Shown piece after piece: positions 44,063-52,458 of a DNA stretch of 64,000 nucleotides. Source of the DNA: JAWLHU01 sp041690255. GTDB taxonomy: Bacteria > Bacillota > Sulfobacillia > Symbiobacteriales > Symbiobacteriaceae. The position numbers and the translations under genes are program-made. The notes beneath the pieces were generated by a model. That model made no database searches. It saw only the letters and a list, made by a program, of their open reading frames with translations, and was not told the DNA's origin. The stretch lies in contig JAWLHU010000009.1 of assembly GCA_041690255.1 (NCBI GenBank), positions 1 through 64,000 of the forward strand, in the 5' to 3' direction. Every line of letters starts with the position of its first letter. Position 1 is the first letter of the stretch.

Positions 44063-44862
44063 GGTGATGCGAATCCCTCCAAACGCCCAATACGGCTCAT
44101 GCCGCACATGCCACCTCCCAGGGGACTTGGCGTGTCGCCAGAGGCACCGATATCCACCGCATAATCCGTTCCCCCCACGGGCCCGCCACTGGTGATGGGC
44201 TGCTTACCGTGAAGATGAGGCGCGTGATCGCTACCCTCACTGGATTCGAATTCAGTGCCGAGACCTCCTTCATGTACCCTCGAATCTACCCGTCACCCTC
44301 ACTCGGGGTCTCCGCACTCGGCGGCCCTATTGCGCCAGTTCAAGCCGGTGGCAGAGTAAGCTCGCTTTGGCACTTCGAGGTCTACAGAGGACCGCTGGGA
44401 GAGTTGGCGATCGCTCGCAGCGCAGGCATGGCGGAGGCACGCACGATGAGCACCGGGAGTGGTGCCATAAGGACTTCACGCAGCGCGCTAGCGGCCGTTC
44501 GGACCCGCAGGAACTCGGCAGCAAGTCACTACGACTCACAGCAACTCACTGAGAACTCGTTAACCACTCTGTTCACGCGTACTCCCGCACGATCACCGCG
44601 CAGGCGAGAAACAGCTTGCCAGTAGCATCTCCGGGCTCGGATACCGCCGCCGAGCCCCGGTCTGGCCGATTCGGTCCGTGAATGCGGTATTCAGGCCCGC
44701 TTTGGACCCCTTTGCGAGCCAGCTCTCCAACTCCTCATCCTTCCAGCGGTTTGGGCATCCGAGAGCAGGCGGTTGCATGACGGACCCGATCCATCCGCAT
44801 AAAAACTCACTACAACTCACTACAACTCACCGAAGCATGCCGAGCATGAGCAAGACTCGCGA
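44063..44862. other. gene-poor stretch of element 2 with short repeats
   Basis: Eight hundred bases without a convincing gene. Open frames here have poor codon use and no ribosome sites. Near 44806-44830 the sequence ACTCACTACA is repeated in tandem (ACTCACTACAACTCACTACA), and related words occur near 44528. It may be the decayed remains of other genes. No promoter or hairpin stands out. Confidence 0.4.
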
Positions 44863-46194
44863 TCAGGCCATCTCACCTTGCGGGGCGGTGATGCCCGTCG
44901 GAGCAGCGGAGTCCGGCAGCGCTTCATCCACCGTGCGAACGGGCCGGTACAGGTACGCCCAGAGCACGAGCAGAATCTTGACGGCGCCCAGGAGGAAGTA
45001 GAGCAGGCCGATTCCCCGACCGGGCCCGGTGCCAATGATACTGCCGATGCTGCCGGCCAGAGGCCCATCTGCGGCCATGAGTGGCTCAAAGATGCCGTCC
45101 GCCAGGGGACCGGCGGCGAGATAGGCAATCGGCATGACCGACCAGGTGATCATCCGGCGGATGGCAAAGACGCGCCCCTGAATGTCCGCCGGAACCTTCG
45201 CCTGCCAGATCGCCTGACTGCATCCTGTCACGATGGGAAAGCAGAAGAAGTAGGAGCCAATCGCCGCACCCAGGACCAGCACAGTGGTCGGCAGGCCGCC
45301 CATCAACAGAACCAGTCCCTCCGCCAGCCCGAAGAGCAGGACCCCATAGACCTTTCGCTTGGGACCGCCCCAGGCGCTCATGACCAGCGTGCCCGCCAGC
45401 ATGCCGAGACCGCCAACGGAGAGCAGGGTGCCGAGGACCGATTCGGAGGCAAACCCCAGGACCAGCGGGGTGAAGAGGACCGCTACGATCTGGATCGTCA
45501 GGTTCGAGATGGCAAAGAAGAGCAGCAGGCCGAATAGCCCGGGTCGGGACCGGACATAGGACCATCCGAAGGCCGCCTCCTTCCACAGGGAGCCGCGGGC
45601 CGCCTGGCCCTCCACCGACTCCGTTGGACGGGGAAAGCGAACCAGCATCAGGGTGCCTACCGCCACGAGAAAGGAGACTACATCCATCAGGAGGACGCCC
45701 CGAAGCCCCACCAAGCTCATCAGCACACCGGCACTGACCGGGCCTGCGATCTGGGAGATCGCCTGGGCCATTTGCGTGAGACCCGAAGCTCGCCCGTACT
45801 GCGCCTTGGGAACGAGCAGGGTCGTGGCAGCCGTGTAGGCCGGCCACTGGAAGGCGCTGAACGCAGAACTCAGCGTCACCAGCGGGTAGATGTGCCACAT
45901 CTCAAGCCGGCCCGTGATCAGCAGCAGGGCGATGATGGCCGTGGAGCACCCGGCCCCGACATCGGCCAGGATCATAGCCCGACGCCGGTCCCAGCGGTCG
46001 ACCAGCGCCCCGGCGATCGGGGAGAGCAGGATGCCCGGTACCGTCGTGGCCAGTGAAATCAGGGCGAAGCGGGTTGTGGAGCCCGTCTCCATGTAGACCC
46101 AGACCCCCAGACCAAAGCCAGACAACTGGGAACCAAACAGCGAGACCAACTGCCCAACCCAGACCGTTAGGAACGTGCGCATGCCGCTTGTCAT
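44863..46194 (-). CDS. MFS efflux transporter, cargo of element 2
   Basis: A 443-residue major-facilitator protein with twelve membrane segments, paralogous to the transporter at 15509-16861. Shared motifs are GALVDRWDRRRAMI after helix 2, AYTAATTLLVPKAQYGRASG and CSQAIWQAKVPADIQGRVFA. It probably exports a drug or other hydrophobic compound. I chose the ATG at 46194 because AGGAGAG lies eight bases upstream. It is cargo of the excisable element and would be lost from the mother cell chromosome on excision. Confidence 0.8.
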   Translation of the reverse strand: MTSGMRTFLTVWVGQLVSLFGSQLSGFGLGVWVYMETGSTTRFALISLATTVPGILLSPIAGALVDRWDRRRAMILADVGAGCSTAIIALLLITGRLEMWHIYPLVTLSSAFSAFQWPAYTAATTLLVPKAQYGRASGLTQMAQAISQIAGPVSAGVLMSLVGLRGVLLMDVVSFLVAVGTLMLVRFPRPTESVEGQAARGSLWKEAAFGWSYVRSRPGLFGLLLFFAISNLTIQIVAVLFTPLVLGFASESVLGTLLSVGGLGMLAGTLVMSAWGGPKRKVYGVLLFGLAEGLVLLMGGLPTTVLVLGAAIGSYFFCFPIVTGCSQAIWQAKVPADIQGRVFAIRRMITWSVMPIAYLAAGPLADGIFEPLMAADGPLAGSIGSIIGTGPGRGIGLLYFLLGAVKILLVLWAYLYRPVRTVDEALPDSAAPTGITAPQGEMA

Positions 46195-46340
46195 CTCAGG
46201 CTCTCCTCCTCGTCTCGATCCCCCTGGCCCCATCTTCTGCCTCCCATGCTACCGCGGCCGGCGCAGACCCACATCCGGCGAATTCCCCATGCAGAGCAGA
46301 TGGGGTAGATTCCCCATCTCCCGCCATCAGCCACAAAAAA

Positions 46341-46374
46341 GGAGAGGGCAGTGGTCTTACCCGCCGCCCTCTCC
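46341..46374 (-). terminator. strong terminator inside element 2
   Basis: GGAGAGGGC (46341-46349) pairs with GCCCTCTCC (46366-46374). On the minus strand TTTTTTGTGG follows directly. It overlaps the stop of the 94-residue gene. Confidence 0.85.
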
Positions 46375-46641
46375 CTTTGTACCCACCCGGCCTACCAAGT
46401 TTCGCACCACCATTGCGGCATAGCGGTCAAGCACCTGCTCGCGATTGCCCGGCGGCCCCACGGCGACCTTGTTCCTGATGAGAAAGCTGTGCTTCCCGGC
46501 CCTGACCAGGAGCGTGTTCCCATCGGTGCGGGCCTCGCTGAAGCTGCCGTGGGCGGTGAGGTCGCCGACCGCCAGCTCCATGGCCTCCATGAGTCCCCGT
46601 TCTTGTTGCTCTCGTCGGCCTCGGGAATCGGTCTCAGGCAA
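46357..46641 (-). CDS. small hypothetical protein of element 2
   Basis: A 94-residue protein with no signal or membrane segment, one small alpha/beta domain (TDGNTLLVRAGKHSFLIRNK) and a glycine tail. The TTG start has AGGAGGTG nine bases upstream. It lies 80 bases inside the segment-2 end of the element, the end opposite the recombinase. No family recognised. A small protein at an element end could be the factor that sets excision direction; that is a guess. Confidence 0.5.
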   Translation of the reverse strand: MPETDSRGRREQQERGLMEAMELAVGDLTAHGSFSEARTDGNTLLVRAGKHSFLIRNKVAVGPPGNREQVLDRYAAMVVRNLVGRVGTKGEGGG

Positions 46642-46718
46642 CCGTGTGCACCTCCTCTTGCTTGGTACCTCATGGGGATGGCCCCGGGAGAGAGGCTAGG
46701 TGTCATGCCGCAATCAAC

Positions 46719-46811
46719 CAGGGTGATCTCGTTACCCTCCCGATCCACGCCGATCGGATCGTAGAGCGAGACTTCGCCCCGCACCCGCTTCAACGAACGC
46801 AGGTGCATTAA
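46719..46811 (-). CDS. sigK: sigK segment 2: 31-codon middle piece of sigma-K
   Basis: Reads LMHLRSLKRVRGEVSLYDPI then GVDREGNEITL, an excellent match to the middle of sigma-K (ENEILM.LR..KK....[20 protein letters not shown] in Bacillus). It is flanked by the 15-bp core of element 1 (46812-46826) and the 7-bp core of element 2 (46719-46725). Without rearrangement it has no partner: upstream it runs into the recombinase gene in another frame, and downstream into element 2. It is a true coding segment only after both excisions. Confidence 0.9.
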
Positions 46812-48432
46812 GATCTCGTTCTCGATTGCAATCGGGTGCGCTTGTGGCGGAATCGCTGAAAGCCTTGAACAGAGCGGGCCAGCGGGCCAGGACCGTCAGC
46901 GTGTTCTCCTTGGCGATGACCCGAGTGATTAGGGTCCGGACTAAGTGCTTCCGCTCCTCCGAATCCATCTGATCGATGCGGTCAAGCCACTCCTTGGCAA
47001 TCCGCCGCCAGGCCTGCATCTCCGCCTCGCTGACGTTGCCCTGGGCGAGGATCTGGGTCAGGTCGTTCTGCCGGGCCTTCAGCTCCTGCTCCCGCTCCTT
47101 CAGCCGGTTGAGCGCATCCAGCATGTCGTCGGCGGTCACGGAGCCTTGCTCCAGGACTCGGAGCATGTTGGTCCTGCCCTTCGTGATCTGGGCGAGCCCC
47201 TGCTCCAGGTCATTCAGTTCGCGTTGGATGGCGGCGGTGTCGGTCCCCTGTTCCACCTCGGCCCGGAGCTCATCGGGATTGTGCAGCCAATCCAGCAGCC
47301 GGTCCCAGACCACCTTTTCGATGGAGGCCGCATCCACCTTGGTGCCGCACGCTCCACCGGGGGCGCCCTGGTAGCCCCGCCTGCAGGTGTAGACCCGTCG
47401 CTTCTTCCCCCACTCCGTCAGGTTGTGGCCGCTCATGCTCATCTGACAGACCCCACAGACCACCAGACCGGAGAGGAGGTACTTAGCCCTAGGGGTACCC
47501 GCCCAAAGCCTCCTGGCGCGCTCCAGGAGCTTCTGTGCCTGGTGGAAGACCCCCTCGTCGATGATTGTCGGTACATCGATGGCGATCCACTCTTCCTGGG
47601 GTCGGCTGCTGGCGGCGACCCGCTCCTCCTTCCCCCGGTGGCGGTTCAGCCCCATCCCCGTTGTATCGAAGCGGTTGGCGTAGAAGGTGCCGGTGTAGAC
47701 CGGGTTGAGGAGGATCTGCCGGACCACGTTGCGGTGCCACTGGCCGCCCTTCTTGGCGGGAATGCCGATCCCGTTGAGGCGCCGGGCAATCCCGTTAGGG
47801 CCTTCCCCCTCCTCCAGCAGCCAGCGGAAGATATCCTTGACGACCTGGGCCTCCTCCTGATTGACCACCAGGAGCGAGGTTTCCGGGTCGTAGTCGTACC
47901 CGTAGGGCTTGAAGGCCAGGGGCAGCTTGCCGGTCTTTGCCTTCTGCTGCCGGCCCCGGCTGGTCCGCTCCTTGATCTTCTCCTTCTCAAACTGTGCGAT
48001 GGCGCCCCGGACCGCATAGAAGAGCTGCCCCTCCGCCGTGTTGCGCCACTCGAAGTTGACAAACTCCAGCCTGGCCTTCGCCTTCTCAATCTCCTCGGTG
48101 ATCAGGAGCTGATGCGACAGGTTGCGGGCCAGCCGGTCCGGGTCCAGGACCACCACCATATCGATGGTCCCCGCCTTGAGGGCCTCCCGCAATGCAGAAA
48201 GCCCGGGGCGCTGCAGCAGGGCGCCGCTGACCCCTTCGTCAGCGTACTCCACCACCTGCCTGGCACCCAGGCTCAGGGCCTTGGCCCGACACGCTTCTAG
48301 CTGATTGCCCAGGCTGTAGCCATGCTTGGCCTGGTCCTCCGTTGATACTCGCACATAGATCGCTGCTCTAGTCAAACGCTTCGACCCCCGGAACTCACGT
48401 GATAGGATCTTGTTCTCTATTTTTCCCGCCAT
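46732..48432 (-). CDS. large serine recombinase of element 1 (SpoIVCA-like), 3' end altered by integration
   Basis: A 566-residue recombinase with the resolvase domain (catalytic Ser30 in AAIYVRVSTEDQ, VVLDPDRLARNLSH), recombinase domain, zinc ribbon (CGVCQMSMSGHN ... YTCRRGYQGAPGGACG) and coiled coil. The frame crosses the 15-bp core at 46826-46812, so its last 27 residues (from LNAPAF on) are read from sigK segment 2 in another frame. In an excised circle the frame would instead read DCNRERD-RECKSVLVELMW and stop just before the terminator now at 56883. That tail resembles the C-terminus of the other recombinase (CK....VLVDISW). The protein most likely integrates and/or excises element 1. 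Confidence 0.9.
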   Translation of the reverse strand: MAGKIENKILSREFRGSKRLTRAAIYVRVSTEDQAKHGYSLGNQLEACRAKALSLGARQVVEYADEGVSGALLQRPGLSALREALKAGTIDMVVVLDPDRLARNLSHQLLITEEIEKAKARLEFVNFEWRNTAEGQLFYAVRGAIAQFEKEKIKERTSRGRQQKAKTGKLPLAFKPYGYDYDPETSLLVVNQEEAQVVKDIFRWLLEEGEGPNGIARRLNGIGIPAKKGGQWHRNVVRQILLNPVYTGTFYANRFDTTGMGLNRHRGKEERVAASSRPQEEWIAIDVPTIIDEGVFHQAQKLLERARRLWAGTPRAKYLLSGLVVCGVCQMSMSGHNLTEWGKKRRVYTCRRGYQGAPGGACGTKVDAASIEKVVWDRLLDWLHNPDELRAEVEQGTDTAAIQRELNDLEQGLAQITKGRTNMLRVLEQGSVTADDMLDALNRLKEREQELKARQNDLTQILAQGNVSEAEMQAWRRIAKEWLDRIDQMDSEERKHLVRTLITRVIAKENTLTVLARWPALFKAFSDSATSAPDCNRERDLNAPAFVEAGAGRSLALRSDRRGSGG

Positions 48433-48577
48433 TTCCTTTTTCGTTTCGGGAGTTTCTTAAGATCCATTGGGCTACCAGTCGACGGGCCCGGCTGGCGGCC
48501 GCTTCTGCCTCCTCCAGGGTGCCGTCCGGGACCAGGATCACGTTCCACTCGGTATTCAGCTGCCGCTTCCTGGTCAC
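48395..48577 (-). CDS. small hypothetical protein upstream of recombinase 1
   Basis: A roughly 60-residue basic protein, beta strands (QLNTEWNVILVPDG) followed by a helix (LEEAEAAASRARRLVAQWIL) and a basic tail. Its last codons overlap the recombinase start by 38 bases, so the two are probably translated together. The GTG at 48577 follows AGGGGGTG; a start three codons earlier is possible. Size, charge and position suit a recombination directionality factor, but no family is recognised. Confidence 0.5.
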   Translation of the reverse strand: MTRKRQLNTEWNVILVPDGTLEEAEAAASRARRLVAQWILRNSRNEKGNGGKNREQDPIT

Positions 48578-48802
48578 GATGGTCACCCCCTGTCGGACTT
48601 CTATGCGCCCGGTCTTGCCGGACAACCCACGCAGGGCTGTCCTTCTTTCCCGTCTTCGGGGGATGGGGCCGCCGGCCCTGTTGTGGGGCGCTGTATCTCC
48701 TGCCGTCGAAAAATGTCATACCACGGCCACCGGGGGAGGGAAGGCAAAGGAAAAGCAGCCCTCCGGTTACTCCCGGGGGCTGCTTGTGTAGGTGCGGGCA
48801 GG

Positions 48803-49033
48803 TCACTCCTTTGGGTCCCGAAGCCTGTCGCGGGCTTCTTGAAGCAACTGTATGTAGTCGGGGCGGAACGGTTCGGCCAGCTCACGCTCCAGCAGACAGC
48901 AAAGGTCCCAGAGAGCCCGCTGTTCGGCCTGATCTTCGATGGTGAACGTGTCTGTGTCCGAGTAGCGGGAGAGGAGCTCGAACAGGACTAGCGCTTCGTC
49001 GGGAGTCAACTCCAGTCGGACCTTATCACCCAT
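48803..49033 (-). CDS. small acidic hypothetical protein of element 1
   Basis: A 76-residue acidic, helical protein: MGDKVRLELTPDEALVLFEL, then TIEDQAEQRALWDLCCLLER. I chose the ATG at 49033 (AAAGGAG upstream). A decayed homologue of this gene seems to lie at 52620-52702 (IQDQADQRSWWSLCCVLERQ) beside another recombinase tail, which suggests it is a regular part of this element family. Function unknown. It begins eight bases after the zinc-ribbon gene ends. Confidence 0.6.
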   Translation of the reverse strand: MGDKVRLELTPDEALVLFELLSRYSDTDTFTIEDQAEQRALWDLCCLLERELAEPFRPDYIQLLQEARDRLRDPKE

Positions 49034-49040
49034 ATCGCCC

Positions 49041-49349
49041 TTACTCCTTTCGCCATCCACAGGCAGCACAGGTCATGGCACCGGGGGTTCTGAGTGGCTT
49101 GCCGCACCGAGCACAAGGATCGCCATACAACGCTGCCCGGTGGTGCATCACCGCGTTGTGGTGAACATCGCCCACACCAGTGATGCGCTGATACTCGAGG
49201 ACGACCGGTCTGAACAGCTCCTCCACGGTCATGCCAGACCGCTTCGGCGCTGTCGCACACTCATGGTAAGTGCGGGCGATCAGCTGATACTCGTCTTCGT
49301 CGAGCATGGGCATCTCTTGCCGGCACCGCCAGCACCACATGATTCGCAT
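49041..49349 (-). CDS. zinc-ribbon protein of element 1
   Basis: A 102-residue protein with CWRC near the N-terminus (MWCWRCRQEMPM) and a C-terminal zinc ribbon CARCGKPLRTPGAMTCAACG. The middle is helical. The four paired cysteines could bind one or two zinc ions for nucleic-acid or protein contacts. GGGGGAAG precedes the ATG. It is first in a leftward run of small genes leading to the recombinase, so a role in control of the element is plausible. Confidence 0.6.
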   Translation of the reverse strand: MRIMWCWRCRQEMPMLDEDEYQLIARTYHECATAPKRSGMTVEELFRPVVLEYQRITGVGDVHHNAVMHHRAALYGDPCARCGKPLRTPGAMTCAACGWRKE

Positions 49350-49464
49350 ACAGCTTCCCCCAGGTGGACAGATCTCCTCTACCGTACCATATCGAGAGAA
49401 TGCAGAACAGTTCAGACTGAAAGAAGCCTCTCTCGAGCAAGCGAGTTCACTGCTCCCCCAGCGG

Positions 49465-49575
49465 GTCGCAGGATAGATGCGGCCACCGAGTGGCCGCGAA
49501 GCCTACGGCTGCAGGGGTTGGGGGCAGACGCATTGGGCTCTGGCAGTCCACCAGAGAGCCGCGAACCGTTGCGGC
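49465..49575 (+). ncRNA. conserved structured RNA or DNA element, copy 2 (in element 1)
   Basis: GTCGCAG (49465-49471) pairs with TTGCGGC (49569-49575, two G-U pairs). Inside: GCGGCCAC/GTGGCCGC hairpin (49479-49497), AGCC-TAC-GGCT (49500-49510), GGTT/AACC (49516-49519 with 49564-49567) and GGCTCTGG with CCAGAGAGCC (49536-49560). The order and the linking words (GGATAGATG, AAGCCTACGGCTG, GGGGTTGGGGGC) match the copy at 6630-6518, while stem bases differ in a pairing-preserving way. Lies in the 730-base stretch between the leftward zinc-ribbon gene and the rightward nuclease gene. Function unknown. Confidence 0.6.
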
Positions 49576-49818
49576 ACAGGGCGTGGAAGCGGTGGCAGCA
49601 GACGTGGATCATCCGGACTTGAAGCTTCCCCTAGCGGGTACGCAGAGATAAAGGAGTGTGCGCGTAGGGTTGGAAGTCTTGCGCCAGTTGGTCTAGACCG
49701 TGGGCCTGGTTGGCGGGACGGGGCGAAAATCGTGGGCGCGTGAGGCTCTAAGGCTGGGGAGACAAGGGGCCAGGCGTGGGACTCCCAGCCAGACCGGGCC
49801 GGGGCTGAGTGATTATGC

Positions 49819-49908
49819 ACCGGGGCGCCCCTAGCCATGTCAAGCCCGCAGCGGTGCTACGCACCGTCGCCGCCAAGCGGCGAGGCTTGACATGGCGGGC
49901 GCCCCGGT
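49819..49908. other. long cloverleaf-like inverted repeat
   Basis: The outer arms ACCGGGGCGCCC (49819-49830) and GGGCGCCCCGGT (49897-49908) are perfect. After a CTAG bulge on one side the arms go on with CCATGTCAAGCC (49835-49846) and GGCTTGACATGG (49884-49895), again perfect. Between them are two hairpins: CGGTGC-TAC-GCACCG (49852-49866) and TCGCCGC-CAA-GCGGCGA (49867-49883). The whole 90 bases would fold into a three-way junction. It lies 170 bases ahead of the nuclease-like gene. It could be a folded recombination site, a MITE-like element or an RNA. Confidence 0.65.
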
Positions 49909-50080
49909 AGACTGTCCTGTTAGCCCGGCCCGAAATCATGACTATTAGATGGTGCGCGATAAGCCATGCCTGCTTGACTGATATTGCATGAATAAATACA
50001 ATGCACTTAAGAAATGGCGGGCCCGAAGGACTGTGAAGGCGATCCCAGCACTCCGCCGTCCAACTGTCAGGAGGACACCC

Positions 50081-52387
50081 ATGGGCAAGCAACGCCGGAG
50101 GAAGAAGTCCCAGGGAAAACGTGGGCAACGCCCGCGAGATCGAGCGTCATTGAGTTTCCGCTACGTTAAGGCACCTTCCCCTTTGTCTCACCTGTCGGAA
50201 ACTGATCGGATACAGGTCATCAAGGGAATGGCACAGTCTTCGAAGACGACCTTTGCCGACTCTCTCGAGAAACTCCAGGAGCACCTCCGGACGATCGACC
50301 CTGTACAACTATTGTCCGTATTCTCACTCTACGGACTTACGTCCATCAACGGTCGTGACCCAGAACCGACAAGAGAAAATCCGGTCTTGCAGCACCATGT
50401 GGAACTTCTCCAGGCTCTTGTCCTACGGTTCAATCGAGACGACTTTGAGTATAGACCTGTCCTAGGTCCGAGCCAATCCAAGATACGTGAGCTAGTCACG
50501 GATGTGGAGCATGCATTTAGCATGAAACGTCTCGATACCGTTTCGTCGAATACCGATCCTATCGCTCTTAGAAAAGCTTTCCTTCTCGAGAGCATGAGAG
50601 TACACACTCAAGCTGTTCGAAACTGGGGTTATCCCGAACAGATTGTTAGGATCGTAACCGATATCTTCTCGCCCATGGAAGACCAGATACGTTCTAAGCT
50701 AGGAGTGAGAATAGATCATCTGTTGCACATGTGCCGTGACATCGTCAAACTCGGCGAGGAGCGGATGGCGAATTACCTCAAACGATTTGCAGCAGTGTAC
50801 TCGGCGAAATCGATCGATACGGCCGTCAACAGGTACTTTGAGGTACTACCCAACCTCAAATCGGATCGGGACAATCTACGAGCGCTTTTCCGAGAGAGGG
50901 GCGCCACCCTCGACAAAGTAAAGGGCATGCTCCACAGTCACTACGATCTCAGAGCCTCGGAAGTTTTCTCGTTCACTCTGGATGAACTCGCTGCTGCTTA
51001 TCCAGGGAAGGTTGATCAGGAAGCTCTTCGTCGAGTCCTGGACAAGTGGGTCTATGAGTTCGGCGGGTTGTCTACCTGGAATCCCGAGCACTTCTTCCTT
51101 GGTAACCCAATTTGGACGAGACCAATCATCCGTGTTGCTCCGGATAGCTATTTCTGGCCGCTGCTCGGTCTGTTCTACAGCTTTTGCCTCGAAATGATGG
51201 AGAGCGTTATCGAACATGACCGCGAGTTGTGGGCGTGGTACGAAAAGCGACGTGGTGCCTACCTCGAAGAAAGCGTGGAGAAACTCTTCCAGGGAGAATT
51301 TCCGACGGCCAAAGTATTTCGGGGAAGCTTGTGGAGAGATCCGGCAACGAACCAACAGTTTGAAAACGACATCCTTGTCCTGGTCGATACCCATGCGATT
51401 GTCGTGGAGGCCAAGGCCGGCAAGATCCCGGAGAAGGCGAGACGAGGGGCTGACTTGAGTCTTCAGAGGGCCATCAGCGACCTGCTGGTCGAACCCTCCC
51501 GGCAGTCTCAACGCTTCGCAGACTACCTCATCAACAACCCAGGAGAACATAATCTCCCTACCAAAGACGGGACAGTCAACTCATTTGACACCTCCACGGT
51601 CACGCGAACTGTTCGTCTTGGCGTGACTCTGGACTTCTTCGGGCATCTATCTAGCCGCTGGCCGGAGCTTCGCGACGCTGGCCTAATCCCCTCAGACGTA
51701 CTGATGGCCCCAAACCTCGCCCTTGCGGATCTGGAACTTGTGTTCGACCTCCTTACAACTTCCTCCGAGAAGCTTCACTATCTTGTCAGAAGAGCTCAGT
51801 TCGAGGAAAACGCTATCTACATGGGCGACGAAATGGATCTACTGTCGTTTTACCTGGACACCGGCTTTAACATCGGCGAGACAGAGTACAAACGAGAAGT
51901 CCTAATGCTTTCAGGTATGTCCAAGTCACTGGACGCTTACTTCATGCAACAGTCTAGACCCAAGCCGCAGCGAAAGATGACACCTTTGTGGAGGCGTCTG
52001 CTAAATCATGTGGAGTCACGAAGGGTCCAGCGTTGGACTGAGATCACACATCTCCTCCTGAATGTTGATGTGGCGGGCCAACGGGAGTTCGAGCGCGCAC
52101 TCCCGAAGATCAAAGCAGCAGCCGCCCTACACTGGAAAGATCCGAGGTATGACAACATTGCAGTTCTTCATAGCGGCCCTGCTCAAAGAAGAGGTGCCAT
52201 TGTGGCAATTTCTTACCGTAGCATTAGCACAGAGGAGAGAAATCGCCTAATTCACAGCGAAGCATCCAAGGTCGCCGCGGAGGCACCATGCGACAGAGTC
52301 CTTGTCTTCGGCTTCAATGTTGACAGCCCATCAGATCCATACTCCGTACTCGCCTGCCTGGTCAAGCAAGGGGATACTCTTCTCTAG
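50081..52387 (+). CDS. large hypothetical protein with a NERD/PD-(D/E)XK-type nuclease motif, cargo of element 1
   Basis: A 768-residue soluble protein. The N-terminus is basic (KQRRRKKSQGKRGQRPRDR). A helical region follows to about residue 400, then a nuclease-like domain: YLEESVEKLF and FENDILVLVDTHAIVVEAKA (residues 426-445), the D...ExK core of NERD and related restriction-like folds. The C-terminal 250 residues are unrecognised. AGGAGGACACCC precedes the ATG at 50081. GC content and codon use are clearly lower than in neighbouring genes, a sign of separate origin. Possible DNA-defence or DNA-processing role, by motif only. Confidence 0.55.
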   Translation: MGKQRRRKKSQGKRGQRPRDRASLSFRYVKAPSPLSHLSETDRIQVIKGMAQSSKTTFADSLEKLQEHLRTIDPVQLLSVFSLYGLTSINGRDPEPTRENPVLQHHVELLQALVLRFNRDDFEYRPVLGPSQSKIRELVTDVEHAFSMKRLDTVSSNTDPIALRKAFLLESMRVHTQAVRNWGYPEQIVRIVTDIFSPMEDQIRSKLGVRIDHLLHMCRDIVKLGEERMANYLKRFAAVYSAKSIDTAVNRYFEVLPNLKSDRDNLRALFRERGATLDKVKGMLHSHYDLRASEVFSFTLDELAAAYPGKVDQEALRRVLDKWVYEFGGLSTWNPEHFFLGNPIWTRPIIRVAPDSYFWPLLGLFYSFCLEMMESVIEHDRELWAWYEKRRGAYLEESVEKLFQGEFPTAKVFRGSLWRDPATNQQFENDILVLVDTHAIVVEAKAGKIPEKARRGADLSLQRAISDLLVEPSRQSQRFADYLINNPGEHNLPTKDGTVNSFDTSTVTRTVRLGVTLDFFGHLSSRWPELRDAGLIPSDVLMAPNLALADLELVFDLLTTSSEKLHYLVRRAQFEENAIYMGDEMDLLSFYLDTGFNIGETEYKREVLMLSGMSKSLDAYFMQQSRPKPQRKMTPLWRRLLNHVESRRVQRWTEITHLLLNVDVAGQREFERALPKIKAAAALHWKDPRYDNIAVLHSGPAQRRGAIVAISYRSISTEERNRLIHSEASKVAAEAPCDRVLVFGFNVDSPSDPYSVLACLVKQGDTLL

Positions 52388-52458
52388 ACGAGTCACCTGA
52401 GAAGGAGGACTGAAACTCTGCTGCTCAAAGATCTCGACTGCAGCCGAACACCGAAAAC

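Larger units (their letters stand above)
41545..46725. mobile_element. sigK-intervening element 2 (5.2 kb)
   Basis: A skin-like element between sigK segments 2 and 3. Its ends share the direct repeat CACCCTG (minus strand), at 41551-41545 and 46725-46719, followed by similar but not identical sequence. The distance between copies is 5174 bases. It carries its own large serine recombinase 62 bases inside the segment-3 end, reading inward, plus a lipoprotein, an MFS exporter and a small hypothetical protein. Exact excision would join GAGATCACCCTG to ATCGATGTC in frame. Confidence 0.85.

Noticed and set aside
46392..46808. A 138-codon minus-strand open frame beginning MHLRSLKR.
   Set aside because: Only its first 31 codons are a real unit (sigK segment 2); after the CACCCTG core it continues into unrelated element DNA.
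49819..49908. The cloverleaf as a tRNA or an integron attC site.
   Set aside because: No anticodon arm, T-loop or CCA-type end fits a tRNA, and the GTTRRRY/RYYYAAC core of attC sites is not present.
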